Counted from the first letter of the stretch, positions 42,318-53,439 are shown. The stretch is 64,000 nt of DNA from Sorex araneus (GCF_027595985.1 NC_073302.1:211885689-211949688), one strand, 5' to 3'. Numbers and translations: made by a program. The notes: generated by a model not told the origin, from the sequence alone.

Positions 42318-42446
42318 TTTGCACCACACCTGTCCGCTCAGGAATCACTCCTGGTAGGACCTGGGGCACTGAGCCCTGGGCATTTAACTTGAGTTGACCG
42401 TGTGCAAAATAAATGCCTTACTTACTGGACTATCTGCCTGGCCTCA
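42318..42446 (-). mobile_element. Old type A SINE
   Basis: GCTCAGGAATCACTCCTGG, ATTTAACTTGAGTTGACCG, GGACTATCTGCCTGGCC. Confidence 0.75.
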
Positions 42447-42880
42447 AGATTTACTGCTCAATGTACTTTGGAGTTTGATTGTCATTTGAATGTGGTTTTT
42501 GGATCTAGTCTTAGTTTTGAAAAATTAAAAAAAACTATGGAGACATGTACATAGTAATATAATAAGCACCTCATATCTTTTACCGGTTAGTAACATTTGG
42601 CCACAGTATAGATTCATATATGCTTTGTTGAGGAATAGAGTGGGAATGAGCCGTTAGAAAATGATGAGTTTATTCCTAGTATTTCATGCTTGTTGATGTA
42701 AAGAGTCAGATTTTTTCCTTCATCATCACAATACTGTGACTGAACTGAGGAATTGAGCATTGATGAAATGTTTGCATGATTGTTGCTAACAACAGTATTG
42801 TCCCTATTCAGATCTCCCTGTCATCTCTCTAGGACTAGTCATTTTAAACATCAAAGACCATTTTAAGTGGTCATTGGTGT
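42447..42880. other. Single-copy DNA
   Basis: Nothing recognised. Confidence 0.5.
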
Positions 42881-42883
42881 CCT

Positions 42884-43010
42884 GGAGGTGTAGCTCAGAG
42901 GCAGAGCTTTTGTCTGGTGGGCATGATGTTGGAGTTTGATCCCTGCTCAAGCCCACATGCCCAGTATCATCCTGGTGGCACCGTCCTTTGTAATCCATGT
43001 GTAATTCCAG
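42884..43010 (+). mobile_element. tRNA-Ala-related SINE
   Basis: GGAGGTGTAGCTCAGAGGCAGAGC is a tRNA-like A-box arm and GGAGTTTGATCCCTGC its B box. The anticodon-stem region is degenerate. It is the only forward copy of this second tRNA-derived lineage. Confidence 0.5.
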
Positions 43011-43139
43011 GCATCACAGCACGGTGTGAGATCCCAGGTGCAACACACCCAAGTGTGTGAATACATCAATTAAAATGTGCCATCCCCAGGGAGGACTGAT
43101 CTGCTCTTGGAAGCTCGCCACAGTAGATGAGGGTAGTTA

Positions 43140-43555
43140 GTATGGAGAAGAGCATTATGACAGTGATAGTGGGAAATGATCACTGTATTGAGTTGAAACA
43201 AGAGTTGAATGCTGAGAGTAGGTAAAGGGATACACATGATAACCTGTCAGTACCTGTACTGTAAACATGATGCCCAGAAGGACAAAGGGAGAGAAGAGGG
43301 AGAGGGGAAGAGAGGGAGGGAGAGGAGGAGGGGTGGGGGAGGGGGAAAGTGCCTGCCACATAGGCAGGCTGGGGTGGGGATAGGGATGAGGGTGCTGGCT
43401 TGTGGGAGGGAAGTTGGGGACATTAGTAGTGGGAAATGTACGCTAGTGAGTGGATGGGCAGTGGCACTTCTTTTTACTGAAACCCGATCATGAACAACTT
43501 TGTAACTGTGTATCTCACAATGATTTAAAAAAATATATTGAAAATAAAAAAAATG
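43140..43555 (+). mobile_element. L1 3' UTR
   Basis: GTACCTGTACTGTAAACATG, ATGCCCAGAAGGACAAAGGG, a GA-rich polypurine tract (43288-43347), GAAACCCGATCATGAACAAC, TTTGTAACTGTGTATCTCAC and an A-rich end. This is the sense-strand version of the 33600 and 53640 tails. Confidence 0.88.
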
Positions 43556-43850
43556 CTATCCCTGCAGCACCCACAACCAACTGTGTCAGTGTGACAACCC
43601 GGGGCACGTGGCTGACCCCTGGTCTTCACAACAGCAGCAACAATAGCAGTTCAGGAAGGGGGAAAGGGAAAGTGACCTTAGGGCTTTCTGTTGCTTAGGA
43701 GGGAACAGAAAAGCACGTGGATTTCCTGAGTGGGGAAGAGATTGTTTTATTTCGGGATGGCTTTAAGAGACTATTTAGACAAAAATAAAAGTTTTGTACA
43801 AAATTCATCATTTCTGCACGGTTGACATGTAGGCCACCCTATAGAGACAA
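43556..43850. other. Unassigned DNA
   Basis: CTGCAGCACCCACAACCAAC onward. It may be a SINE-like leftover (GTGACCTTAGGG). Nothing firm. Confidence 0.4.
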
Positions 43851-43854
43851 TACA

Positions 43855-43992
43855 GCAGTTCAGCTGCGTGCCTGGCTCAGCAGCCTACCCGGGTTTGAGC
43901 CCCTGCACCCCGTATGATCCCCCAAGCATCTCCAGGAGTGAGTCCAGAGCAAACCAGGAGCAAGCTCTGGACACAGGCCAAAAGGAACAAGA
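43855..43992 (+). mobile_element. Old type A SINE
   Basis: CTACCCGGGTTTGAGCCCCTGC (B box), CCCGTATGATCCCCCAAGC, TCTCCAGGAGTGAGTCCAG, ACCAGGAGCAAGC. The head is damaged. Confidence 0.78.
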
Positions 43993-44452
43993 GAAACGAG
44001 CTCACTAGAAGAGCATCTCAATTCAGTGCACTGCTGTATCAGGGAAGAATAGATTCCCTTTGGATGAAACGAAATGGACAGAGGGAAGATAATTGATCCA
44101 CATAGGTTATGTGGCCTGTTAAATTCTCTTTACTGCTGTGTAGATGTGATCTCTCCCCCTTTTGTGTGTGCCACACCTAGTGGTGTGTGGGGGGCTGCAT
44201 GGCTTCCATTGCCAGGGTGCCCTGGGGACCCACATGCAGAGCTTCAGGCATGAAAGCAGAACAAGGGCTACGGCCCTTTGAACAAGCTCCCTGTCCCTTA
44301 CATTTGGAAATTTTTACCCTAAAAAAAGTAAAGGAAACTAGTTCCACAGGCAGCAGACATGGCCAAACTAAACTAGAAAGAAAAAGTTAAAGGGATTTTA
44401 GAGTTGTGATGTTTTTAATTAAATTACTTTTTTAAACTTTAGTTTGTTGGGT
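43993..44452. other. Unassigned DNA with SINE hint
   Basis: GTGCCACACCTAGTGGTG at 44167 suggests a decayed minus-strand SINE start. Otherwise nothing. Confidence 0.4.
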
Positions 44453-44700
44453 GGACCTGAGTGATAGCACAGCGGGTAGGGCGATTGCCTTGCACACAGT
44501 CGACCCGGGATTGATTCCTCCATCCCTCTCGGAGATCCTGGCAAGCTACTGAGAGTATCCCACCCACATGGCAGAGCCTGGCAAGCTCCCCGTGGTGTAT
44601 TTGATATGCCAAAAACAGGAACAACGAGTCTCACAATGGAGACATTACTGGTGCCTGCTCAAGCAAATAGATGAGAAACGAGACCACAGTGCGACAGTGC
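44453..44700 (+). mobile_element. Type B SINE
   Basis: GATAGCACAGCGGGTAGGGC head, the two CTGGCAAGCT modules, TCTCACAATGGAGACATTAC and the tail CCACAGTGCGACAGTGCTAG. Flanks TAGTTTGTTGGGT and TAGTTGTTAGGT may be a decayed target duplication. Confidence 0.93.
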
Positions 44701-45135
44701 TAGTTGTTAGGTTAAGTTTTTGGTGCATTCAGACCTCCCCAAGATAAATTCTGAATACTTCATTAAAAAACCTTGTAGTTTATTCCTCAGTCTGAGGGCT
44801 TCCCTTCCTCATTTCTTTAGTGTGTTTTGTTTCTGAAGAGGGATGAGGTCTAGGATTGGCATTAACGAGAGTCAGTGAAGTGGCTGACAGTATAGGTCTG
44901 GGCCAGAGGTTATGTTCTGTCTAAAATTAAAGCTAAAGGTTATAAGAAGCAGGGTTGAACCGAAGGGGTTTCAACACAGTACAGTTCTGGCTTGGATTCA
45001 GATAATCAGATAATACAGAATTCTGAATAAGTTGGAAGTGTATTTCCCCTCCTCTGATAGTGGTGATTGAACCTGATGTCTCATACACACAGTCATGTGT
45101 GTGTTCTGCCAGTGGGTCTCATACCTGGCTTTGGT
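44701..45135. other. Single-copy DNA
   Basis: Nothing recognised. Confidence 0.5.
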
Positions 45136-45146
45136 AGTGGGCAGTA

Positions 45147-45314
45147 AGTTTTTTTTTTTTTCTTTTTGGGTTACACCTGGAGTTGCACAGGGCTTACTCC
45201 TGGCTCATGCACTCAGGAATTACTCCTGGAGGTGCTCAGGGATGCTGGGAATCGAACTCAAGTTGGCTGCATGCAAGGCAAACGCCCTACCCGCTGTGCT
45301 ATCTCTCCAGCCCC
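45147..45314 (-). mobile_element. Type A SINE with exact 11-bp duplication
   Basis: TTTTTGGGTTACACCTGGAG to CTATCTCTCCAGCCCC. The target duplication AGTGGGCAGTA is at 45136-45146 and 45315-45325. The ACCATATGG segment is deleted. Confidence 0.95.
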
Positions 45315-45325
45315 AGTGGGCAGTA

Positions 45326-46215
45326 GTTTTTAAATATAAATAGAGTCCTAAAAACTAATCTTTTGTTTCATTGGATTTATTTATTTAGGATTTCAAATAT
45401 TTGTATATTACCTATAAGGATACACTTGATGTAGGTTCATTTGTTTTTCTTTCTTGCCCTTTGAATATTGTATTTTTTTCCCTCAAAAATGTAATATTAA
45501 ATATTGGATCTTATTGCATGTAATAAAACACTGACTGTCAATGGCCCTGTGCTCATAGATACATTTGTGATTTCTGAGTGTTCAACATAATTTATCTCTT
45601 GTTTTTTTGTTAGTTTAGCATATTTTGTGAAGATTTTAAAAATGAGCAAACATATAAAAGAAATTGCTTTGATCAATGGGATGATTCTAGTTACCTTTTG
45701 TAAGAGAGAAAAACTTACTAATCAATCCAGTATTTCTTAACAACATGAAGTATTCTAATCCTGGACATCCTCAGATCTTTCTTCAAATACACACTTGGAA
45801 ATATTTTCTATGACCCAATGGTTGTCCGTCCATCCTGAAGCTCTCACTGCATCTTCATTACCTAAATGTCCTCATTAAACTTCACAGTCACACAATATAT
45901 TCTTTCAGCTTAATAGCCCACAGTTTGACTTGAGAATCATTTGGCTTGTCAGAATCTTAAAAGAGTTCTGGGAAATAAATTTCTTTTGTGTATTGTGAAG
46001 CCAAAAGTTATTGAAAATGTGTTATATTTTCATAATAAAACAAGTATAAAAATATTGCCTTGGGAGCGAGCTAACTATTTTCTTATTGTCCTTGGCCTCC
46101 GGGGAGGTAGTTTAATCACTTGTGATAAAGAAATAGCTTGGTTATATTTTGGCAAGTTGACTTGTATTCAGTTTAGATCATAATTTATGAAAATGCTAAG
46201 TTCATAGGGAATGTT
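45326..46215. other. Single-copy AT-rich DNA
   Basis: Nothing recognised. The 80-codon frame at 45941-46183 has no domain. Confidence 0.5.
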
Positions 46216-46217
46216 GT

Positions 46218-46400
46218 ATTCATTCATCCATTCAACAAATATTTATTGAGTGCTTACAACATGCGGGCGCTGAGACAGGCCCTGGGGATGGAGTGGGGGA
46301 ACGGAACACAGGGGTCTCTGCTCTCTCGAACAGGATGGTGAGTGTCTGAAAGCAGGTAATAAAAGAAGGTGATCTGGTGTGGGAGGAAGTGGGCATTGGA
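46218..46400 (+). mobile_element. L2 3' end
   Basis: ATTCAACAAATATTTATTGAGTGCTTACAACATGC and CCCTGGGGATGGAGTGGGGG start the well-known L2 3' segment ('caacaaatatttattgagcgcctactatgtgcc...gctggggatacag'). Confidence 0.85.
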
Positions 46401-46699
46401 GAGCACTGAATTCGGGGCAGTGGAGTCCTGTGAATGCTGGAATTGAGGCTGCATGCGGAGAGGCTGCCAGGCCAGGGAATGGGGTTTCCTCATGCATATC
46501 TGAAGATGAGGCTTGGGCTGAAATTGGGGCTATACCTGGTGGTGCTGAGAACTCGGACTCAGCTGGATGGAAAGGGCTTGAGATGCTGGGTTGCACCCTG
46601 GGCTTTGTAAACATGAGACATGGTCTCTATCACTTGAACAATATTTTTGTATTTCTATTGAGATAGATAATTATCTTCAAATTCTGCTTGTTGCATGTA

Positions 46700-46880
46700 T
46701 GTCAGGGATGAGGGGGGAGTTTGTGCCATACCTGGTGACTTACTGCTCTTTCTTCCTGATCTTCCTCAGTGATCACTCTTGGTGGTGCTCGGGGGAGATC
46801 CTATGTGATGCTGGGCTCGGACCAGGGTCTTTCACATGCAAGGCAAGTCCCTTAGTCCCTCTAATACCTCTCCAGCCCCT
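46700..46880 (-). mobile_element. Old type A SINE
   Basis: GTGATCACTCTTGGTGGTGC, GATGCTGGGCTCGGACCAGG, CATGCAAGGCAAGTCCC, TACCTCTCCAGCCCC. Confidence 0.8.
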
Positions 46881-46894
46881 ATTATCTGTGCTTT

Positions 46895-47130
46895 ATTTTG
46901 GGGAGTGGGTGACAGCAAGTGGTGGTTGGGAATCCTTGGGTTGTTGCTGGTGATTGTTAGCTGATCAGGTCAGTGATTCATTAGGGTCCAAGGATGCAGT
47001 GCTAGGGGTCACCAGGGCACCAGCACCATATCTGGTGTTGCTCGGTGGCTCCAGGACTATCCCAAGGGGCATGGATGCTGATGATTTAATAGGCCAGGGA
47101 CATCATCTCCACAATATACCCAACTTCTAT
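46895..47130 (-). mobile_element. Decayed SINE
   Basis: GTGACAGCAAGTGGTGGTTG and ATATCTGGTGTTGCTCGG. The head is not clear. Confidence 0.4.
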
Positions 47131-47154
47131 TCTGCCAATTAAAAGCAATTATTT

Positions 47155-47300
47155 TTATTTGGGGGCCAAACCTGATGGTGCTCAGGGCTATTCCTGACTC
47201 TGTATTCTGAGGTCACAGCTGGAGGTGATGCTGGAGGTCAAACATGGGTCAGCCATGTGTAAGACAAGTGCCCTACCTGAGGTACTATCTCTTGGTCCTA
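47155..47300 (-). mobile_element. Old type A SINE
   Basis: GGGGGCCAAACCTGATGGTG, CAGGGCTATTCCTGACTC, GAGGTCAAACATGGGTCAGC, CTATCTCTTGGTCC. Confidence 0.8.
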
Positions 47301-47327
47301 TACTACCTATGTTTTGTTGTTGTTGTT

Positions 47328-47502
47328 TGTTTTGATTTTTGGGTCGCATCCAGTGATGCTCAGGGGTTATTCCTGGCTCTGCACTCTGGAATTATTCTTG
47401 GCAGTTCTCTGGGGACCATATGGGATGCCAGGGATTGAACCCGGGTCGGCTGAGTACAAGGCAAATGCCCTACCTGCTTTACTATCCCTCTGGCCCCTCT
47501 AC
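47328..47502 (-). mobile_element. Type A SINE
   Basis: TTTTTGGGTCGCATCCAGTG, CAGGGGTTATTCCTGGCTC, ACCATATGGGATGCCAGGG, TTGAACCCGGGTCGGC, ACTATCCCTCTGGCCCC. It is the fourth minus-strand SINE in a row over 800 bp. Confidence 0.93.
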
Positions 47503-47984
47503 GTTTTAAGATAATAAACTTTTTGATAGAGTTTTGAGGATGCTTAAGCATTCATTTTTCCCATTTGGTATCTGCATCTTCTGAATAGCAGGCCATTCTG
47601 ACTGATCAGCTCCTGCCGAATATTTCAGCTGGCAGTGTCCTCTTTCTTTCCCAATCTCGCTTCATTTCCACACTTCTTTTTTTCATGAAAAACTTTGGCG
47701 AGGACCCATAAATCACTGCTGCCTTGAACAACTCTAGATTGTTTTAAGACACTTTCTGTGTGTTACTGATGAAATGGACAAAATGTATGAATGTATACTG
47801 TCAAGTCTCTGGTCCATTGTCTGGATAATTTCCCCTTCATCAGCACTTGGAACATTTTAGATACTTGCAAAAGTAGACAAATTGGTGAAAAGAAGCACTC
47901 TTATTCCCGTACTCTCTGCTTCCTACCCATTCATTCACTTGTTTTAAAAGTTACTCCCGCCCCCACCAAGCTTATGGGCAGATA
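47503..47984. other. Single-copy DNA
   Basis: Nothing recognised. Confidence 0.5.
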
Positions 47985-48118
47985 TTAAATGTACATTTCC
48001 TTTACATGAGGTACTATACCACTTGCTGGAGTTGTAGAAAGATGCTTAACATCGTTTCTTGCCTTAGGGAGCTCACATTCCAGTGAAGACAGTAAAATGG
48101 GTTAAAATAGTAGAGAGT
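47985..48118 (+). mobile_element. L2 relic
   Basis: CTTGCCTTAGGGAGCTCACATTCCAGTGAAGACAG matches the L2 text 'ccctgccctcatggagcttacattctagtg'. Confidence 0.65.
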
Positions 48119-48119
48119 G

Positions 48120-48262
48120 GGGTGACCCAGGTAGGTAGCTCCAAGGAATCTCCAAGGCCTGGAACTCAGGGTTTGTGGCCAGAGCCTGGGACCCTTTGAA
48201 CCTTGCATTCCCCAGTAGCAGCCCAAGGAGTAGCCCCTGGGCACTTCTGGGTGAAAAACAGA
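48120..48262 (+). mobile_element. Decayed SINE
   Basis: GGAGTAGCCCCTGGGCACTTCTGGGTG is the type A 3' part. The 5' part is unclear. Confidence 0.5.
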
Positions 48263-48423
48263 TACAGACTAATGCAAATTACTGTCTGATTTGCAAGAGA
48301 ATCATGAGTTTACTAAGAAAAAAAAAAAGGCCCAGCACTTTATACCCTGTGGATGTAGTTTATATTTAGAAATGGGGGAAATGAGGAGACAAATTTAGCA
48401 TCTGGAAACACTCCCAGGGAATT

Positions 48424-48668
48424 TTGGAGAAGATAGCACAGAAAGTAGGGCATTTGCCTTGCACACGGCCGACCCGGGTTTGATTCCTCCATCCATCTCA
48501 GAGAACCTGGCAAGCTACCGAGAATATCCCGCCCGCACGGCAGAGCCTGGCAAGCTACTCGTGGCATATTCATATGCCAAAAACAGTAACAAGTCTCACA
48601 ATGGAGACTTTACTGGTGCCCGCTCGAGCAAATCGATGAACATCAGGATGACAGTGCTACAGTGCTAC
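48424..48668 (+). mobile_element. Type B SINE
   Basis: AAGATAGCACAGAAAGTAGG head with an altered 5' end, CGACCCGGGTTTGATTCCTC, both CTGGCAAGCT modules, TCTCACAATGGAGACTTTAC, CGAGCAAATCGATGAACATC and the tail CAGTGCTACAGTGCTACAG. Confidence 0.93.
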
Positions 48669-48725
48669 AGAATTAGGTAAACCAAAGTTCATTGGACAGT
48701 TAGGAAATTCTCTAAAATATTTGCT

Positions 48726-48868
48726 CCCAGACCTGGAATAATAGTACAGCTGGTGAAGGACATTTACCTTACTTGTGGCCAACCTGGGTTGGATTCACAT
48801 AATCCCTGAGCACAGAGCCTGGAGTAAACCCTGAGCACCTCCAGGTATTGTGTTGGTGTGTTACTGTC
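48726..48868 (+). mobile_element. Old type A SINE
   Basis: GGAATAATAGTACAGCTGG, CCAACCTGGGTTGGATTC, GAGCACAGAGCCTGGAGTAA, CCTGAGCACCTCCAGG. The CATATGG and first core segment are deleted. Confidence 0.78.
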
Positions 48869-48869
48869 A

Positions 48870-49504
48870 CCCCCTTCTCCCCCCATAAAATAAAATACCC
48901 TCTCCTAATTAGAATGTAAAGATCTTCAATTTGTGTACATTTAAGTGGCATTCGTATGGAGATTATTGTTAGTTTTTAATCAGATCCTCCAAGAAGGCTG
49001 TGATACAAAATATGGTAATTGTATAGACCGTTATTGGGGAATTAGATTCAGACTGTTTCTTTGTGATCTGTTTGTTTGATTCTTCCTCCCTCCCTCCCTT
49101 CCTCCCTTTCTCTCCCTCCCGGTTGGCTACAGAAAGGAAAGCTCCTTACCTCCTGTACTATTTCTTTGGCCCAGTATCTGCTTTCTAACAGCATGGAAAT
49201 CCCTGAGTGTTCATCATACATCTTCAGATATGAAATGGTTGGTTTGATTCTGGTACTCAGAGCTTAGGCAGGAGAGTGTAACCGTAGTGAAACACTCTGC
49301 CTTTTCCTCCAGACAGTGTTTGCACCCACACTTAGTGCCATTTGAATTGCATGCTGTATGTGAACTTGGGGAAGACTGATGTTCAAATCTATTTTTAACT
49401 GTAGGAGACTTACAGAAATGTGTCATTACTGTTGATCTTGTTACTTACCCAGATTTACCCTGCAGGGATCTTGAGACCCATGGGATATCTTCCATGAAGC
49501 ATCA

Positions 49505-49506
<2 letters not shown>
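48870..49506. other. Mostly single-copy DNA
   Basis: A short (CCTC)n-like run at 49085-49122 is followed by a SINE head scrap (TACCTCCTGTACTATTTCTTTGGCCC to 49172). Otherwise nothing. Confidence 0.45.

Positions 49507-49508
<2 letters not shown>

Positions 49509-49551
<43 letters not shown>
49509..49551. repeat. (CA)n microsatellite
   Basis: Perfect AC array of about 21 units. Confidence 0.98.
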
Positions 49552-49553
<2 letters not shown>

Positions 49554-50390
49554 CGGCAGAGCAATTTCCTCTGAGTCCGAGCTGTCCAACCAAGTATGCA
49601 GGTTGAGCCCCCGTGATGGCGAGTGTCACTGTCAGTATGGACCAGACAAATTGGGAGCCAGTGCTTTGCTCTCTTTCATCTACAGCCATTCTTTCACTGT
49701 GTCTTGCTTCCTTCTGAATGCTCTATGTGTCCCTCCGGCTTTTCTCATTTCTTATGTTCTGGAGTAGATGTGTGACAAAAATAATGGAAGGCCGTCTTTC
49801 TTATTCATTCAAAATGTTACGTTGTGCTTGAAGAGTGCAGTCGACTATTTGATCACTTGTTCTATATATGATTTGCTTGTTTATTTTACTCCTATTTACT
49901 ATTCAAGAATTACATACATACTGTAGTCTGGCAAAAATGATCAGCTCTAATTAATTTTTGTAAAGTACCTTGGAAATTTTACTGGCATGTTGCTTTGTAC
50001 TGCATTTTGATCATGCATATGATCAGTTATTATGTCTGAGAGTTTCTGAAATGGAATTATTTGGTAATTTGTGTAAATTATCCTTTAAAATGAAACAAAA
50101 TGACAAAGTTTATCCTTTTGAATTGATAGAATTTAGCTGTTATTAAAATCATATTATTCTTCATAAAGCAGACTTAGAAAAGTTTTATTTCTTATTTGTG
50201 TTTTAATTATGTAATCTAAACAAGTCATATTTCCCCTTAGACATGTCCCAGTTTATTAAACATTTTAATTTGATTTCCATAGTGAGCATATAGATAAGAT
50301 AGGTGGCTACATAAACTATTTGGAAAATATTTTACGAAGTGTAGGAAATCAATCTTATAATTCTAAGTGCCACTGTTACTGTTTTTATTT
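49552..50390. other. Single-copy DNA
   Basis: Nothing recognised. Confidence 0.5.
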
Positions 50391-50394
50391 TTAA

Positions 50395-50560
50395 TGCTTC
50401 AACTTGTAGTTCAGGGTACTGAACAAGTACAGTTCAGTAACTCCTACCCTCAGAGAGTTTACATTCTAGAAAGGAAGAAAGACCAGTATGTAAATAAGTT
50501 GAATGGGATCAATGGTGTAGAAAAGAGTTTCAAATAAAACCCAGAGATAAAAAAGACAAT
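50395..50560 (+). mobile_element. L2 relic
   Basis: CCTACCCTCAGAGAGTTTACATTCTAG with AAGGAAGAAAGACCAGTATG after it matches the L2 end ('ccctcatggagcttacattctag'). Confidence 0.65.
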
Positions 50561-50824
50561 AATTTAGCTTAGGCAATTTTAAAAAGGATGTGACACTGAG
50601 GTGCAGTACCCAATAGAAAAGTAGCATGAGAACATGGGGAAGAACATTTTAGTCTGAGCACGTAATAAAAAAGTTGTCACGTCTTGTGTTAGGGAATAAT
50701 CTGTGGTTTTGCCTAACAGCTGGAAGGGAGAATAGGCTATTGGATTAGAAACCATGTTGACTCTCTCATAAGGGTCCATAATCTTATTTTTAGGTGGGCA
50801 ATGCAATTAAATGTTATGTAGCAT

Positions 50825-51005
50825 TTCTTAGATGTCACACATCTGCCTATCTTCTGTTTTATGTATAACATCTTTCAGTTACGTGTGACAGGATAATGTA
50901 GCACACCCTGGATTTTAAAGAAGAGGAAAACAGGTGGTTAGAAGCATAAGTGACTTACCCTGAGTCTGATGACAAGTTGTAGTCAGAACTTGGAGTCAAA
51001 CTCAA
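50825..51005 (-). mobile_element. MIR relic
   Basis: AAAGAAGAGGAAAACAGGTGG, AGAAGCATAAGTGACTTACC and CAGAACTTGGAGTCAAACTC follow the reverse MIR order ('gatgaggaaactgagg...ttaagtgacttgccc...ggattcgaaccc'). Confidence 0.75.
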
Positions 51006-51006
51006 T

Positions 51007-51400
51007 GTTTAAAAAATTATTTATTTAATTAATCAAATCACCATGAGTTACACAGTTATTCATGATTTTCAGGTGTACAGTGTTTCAACACTAATCCTTT
51101 CTCCAGTGCTCACTTTCCTCCACCAATGTCCCCAGTTGCCCTCCCCTCCCCCCAGTCTGCCTCTGTGGCAGGCCCTTTGCCACTCCACCATGCCACTGCC
51201 TTAGTTCCTAATCTGTCTGTCCCCTGTCACCCACCCCCACTCCGTTAGCAAGCATCCTACAGACCAGGTCTCATGCTCCTGTTTCTGTTGCCTTTGGACA
51301 ATTTCGATTTCCCTACTATCAGACTCAAGTGTTTTTGACATCTTCCTGCTCCCTTTCTTCTAAGTGAGAGTGACCCGATGAGATAACTTTTAGCAAGTTA
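51007..51400 (-). mobile_element. Old L1 3' UTR
   Basis: AATCACCATGAGTTACACAG, CAGTGTTTCAACACTAATCC, CTCCACCAATGTCCCCAG and CTCTGTGGCAGGCCC in the same order as the younger L1 tails, but more diverged and lacking the (TC)n array. Confidence 0.75.
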
Positions 51401-51439
51401 CCAAAGCCCCATTGTTTGTTTTATTTTTGTTTTCACTTT

Positions 51440-51610
51440 TTTTTTTCTTTTTGGGTCACACCCAGCAATGCTCAGGGGTTACTCCTGGCTTTGCACTCAG
51501 GAATTACTCCTGGCGGTGCTTGGGGGACCATATGGGATGCTGGGGATCGAACCCGGGTCAGCCGAGTGCAAGGCAAATGCCCTACCCGCTGTGCTCTCGC
51601 TCCGGCCCCA
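51440..51610 (-). mobile_element. Young type A SINE with exact 18-bp duplication
   Basis: Near-consensus copy from TTTTTGGGTCACACCCAGCA to CTCTCGCTCCGGCCCCA. The target duplication TATTTTTGTTTTCACTTT is perfect at 51422-51439 and 51611-51628, the longest in the window. Confidence 0.98.
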
Positions 51611-51732
51611 TATTTTTGTTTTCACTTTGGGAGTGCTATTACAACGGCATGGTCATTTCTTGGGGCACTCTCTGAACATTGATTCAGACCTGTTATAATA
51701 TAAAACTTAAATTTGGGTAGCACTGGGTTTTA

Positions 51733-51926
51733 TTTTTTTTTGTTTGTTTGTTTTGTTTTTTTGCTTTTTGGGTCACACCTGGCGATGCACAGGGGTTACT
51801 CCTGGCTCTGCACTCAGGAATTACCCCTGGCCTTGCTCAGGGGACCATATGGGATGCTGGGATTTGAACCCGGGTCAGCCGCGTGCAAGGCAAACGCCCT
51901 ACCCACTGTGCTATCTCTCCAGCCCC
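51733..51926 (-). mobile_element. Young type A SINE with exact 14-bp duplication
   Basis: GGGTCACACCTGGCGATGCA to CTATCTCTCCAGCCCC. The target duplication AGCACTGGGTTTTA is at 51719-51732 and 51927-51940. It lies 120 bp from the preceding young copy in the same orientation. Confidence 0.98.
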
Positions 51927-51940
51927 AGCACTGGGTTTTA

Positions 51941-53080
51941 AAAGAGAATTTGTACATGAGAATAAGGCAGACGAGTTGTCAAGTCTAAAATTAAAATTTA
52001 GTTTCAAGAATTTACGTTTAGTAGTGAACTGAAAATTGACATTTAGGAGGTAGTGGAAGGAGTTCCTTGTGGAAAATGGGGAGAAAGCCAGAGAAGGATG
52101 CGGAACCAAATTCAAAAGGATGGAAGAGGGGGTTTGAATACAAGGTTTTAGAAACAGTGATATAAGCTATTGAGAAAAAGAGGAAGAATGAATATAATAA
52201 TAATAAAAAACTAAGGCAGAGGGCTTTAATGATGAGACAAATGGTTGAATTTGTCAGCAAAGGCACTGGTGGTAACAGAGGTGTTGATTTATGAGTGAAA
52301 ACAATTGGTGATTCTGACTGAATCTCAAAAGAGGAAGGAAGGCTTAATAACGGTGTGTAACTAAACTTTGAGAGAAGGAAGAATGAACTGGGAGAAAGAA
52401 CTGGTAGGATGAGCCTGTACTTGTGATTTCTAGGAGACTTTAGTGGCTCATCTTAATGACCTATAATTGAAGGCAAGGAATAGTCAGCTGCTTACTGATG
52501 TATTATTGAGAACTGGGAAAAAAAAAAAAGTCTTGGCGTAACTGCTATTGTCAAGGAATAAAATAGCAAAAGCAAGATTTTTGAGCTCAGAATCTAAGCA
52601 TATATGTTTATTAACACCAACTGGCATGTGTCTTTTTTTCTTCTTATGTGTTTGTAGTCTGGGAATCAGAAGGAAGATACAACACAGTGAATTTACTCAA
52701 TATTAAGATTTGGCAGTTGGGCCATGGAAGTTGTTAGTTAGCAATGAGCATAATTAACATAACCTTACTTCTTTGCCTGGTATATAAAAAAGCCTTCTAC
52801 GTTTGAGAAAATGTATATTCTATGATGATTGAATATATGAAATAATATGATTATGTTTAACCTTCAGAATTTTACTGTTCTATTTTTACCTTATTTCCTG
52901 TTTTTCTTTTGAGTTTCAATTTGAATGAAAATATTGAGGCAACACGAGTGGTGGTATCAGTCCTTTATTCAGGAAACAGTTCCACATCGGCAGTACCATA
53001 ACAGGACATAATTTAGCATGTATATAATTAGGTATATAATGTTTGATCAAAATGCAAAGTATTGTGCTGCAATGGACATA
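51941..53080. other. Single-copy DNA
   Basis: About 1.1 kb, AT-rich, with no recognised family. A purine-rich stretch at 52030-52420 drives frames without domains. Confidence 0.5.
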
Positions 53081-53084
53081 ATCA

Positions 53085-53280
53085 AGAAAGTGTCTGGACA
53101 ATAAAATAAATGGAAAAAATATTTGCAAGTTATATTAATGATACTGAACCTTTAATCTACCACATATTAAACAACTCAACAAAATGACAATTTCAAAAAA
53201 ATGGGTAAAGGTTTTGAATAAATATTATTATCTGAAGAAAATAAATAAATGGTGAATAACACCAAGGAGATGATATTAGC
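53085..53280 (+). mobile_element. Old L1 ORF2 fragment
   Basis: GAAAAAATATTTGCAAGTTATATT, TTTAATCTACCACATATTAAACAACTC, AAAAAAATGGGTAAAGGTTTTGAATA are L1 ORF2 landmarks on the plus strand, with stops. Confidence 0.8.
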
Positions 53281-53305
53281 AGGAATAATAAATACTGAGT
53301 TCTTT

Positions 53306-53424
53306 TTTTTTTTTTTTTGCTTTTTGGGTCACACACAGTGATGCTCAGGAGTTGCTAGGAATCGAACCCAGGTCGGCCGTGTGCAAGGCAAACGCCCTAC
53401 CCGCTGTGCTATCACTCCAGCCCC
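53306..53424 (-). mobile_element. Young type A SINE, internally deleted
   Basis: Exact 15-bp target duplication AATACTGAGTTCTTT at 53291-53305 and 53425-53439. Only about 119 bp: tail and GGGTCACACACAGTGATG, then a direct jump to GCTAGGAATCGAACCCAGG and an intact head. About 58 bp (the CTCCTGG...CCATATGG part) is absent. Intact ends and duplication show that either a deleted RNA was inserted or the deletion followed. Confidence 0.96.
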
Positions 53425-53439
53425 AATACTGAGTTCTTT

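Noticed and set aside
49441-49689. Minus-strand frame with a Cys-Val repeat
   Set aside because: Translation of the (CA)n array at 49509-49551.
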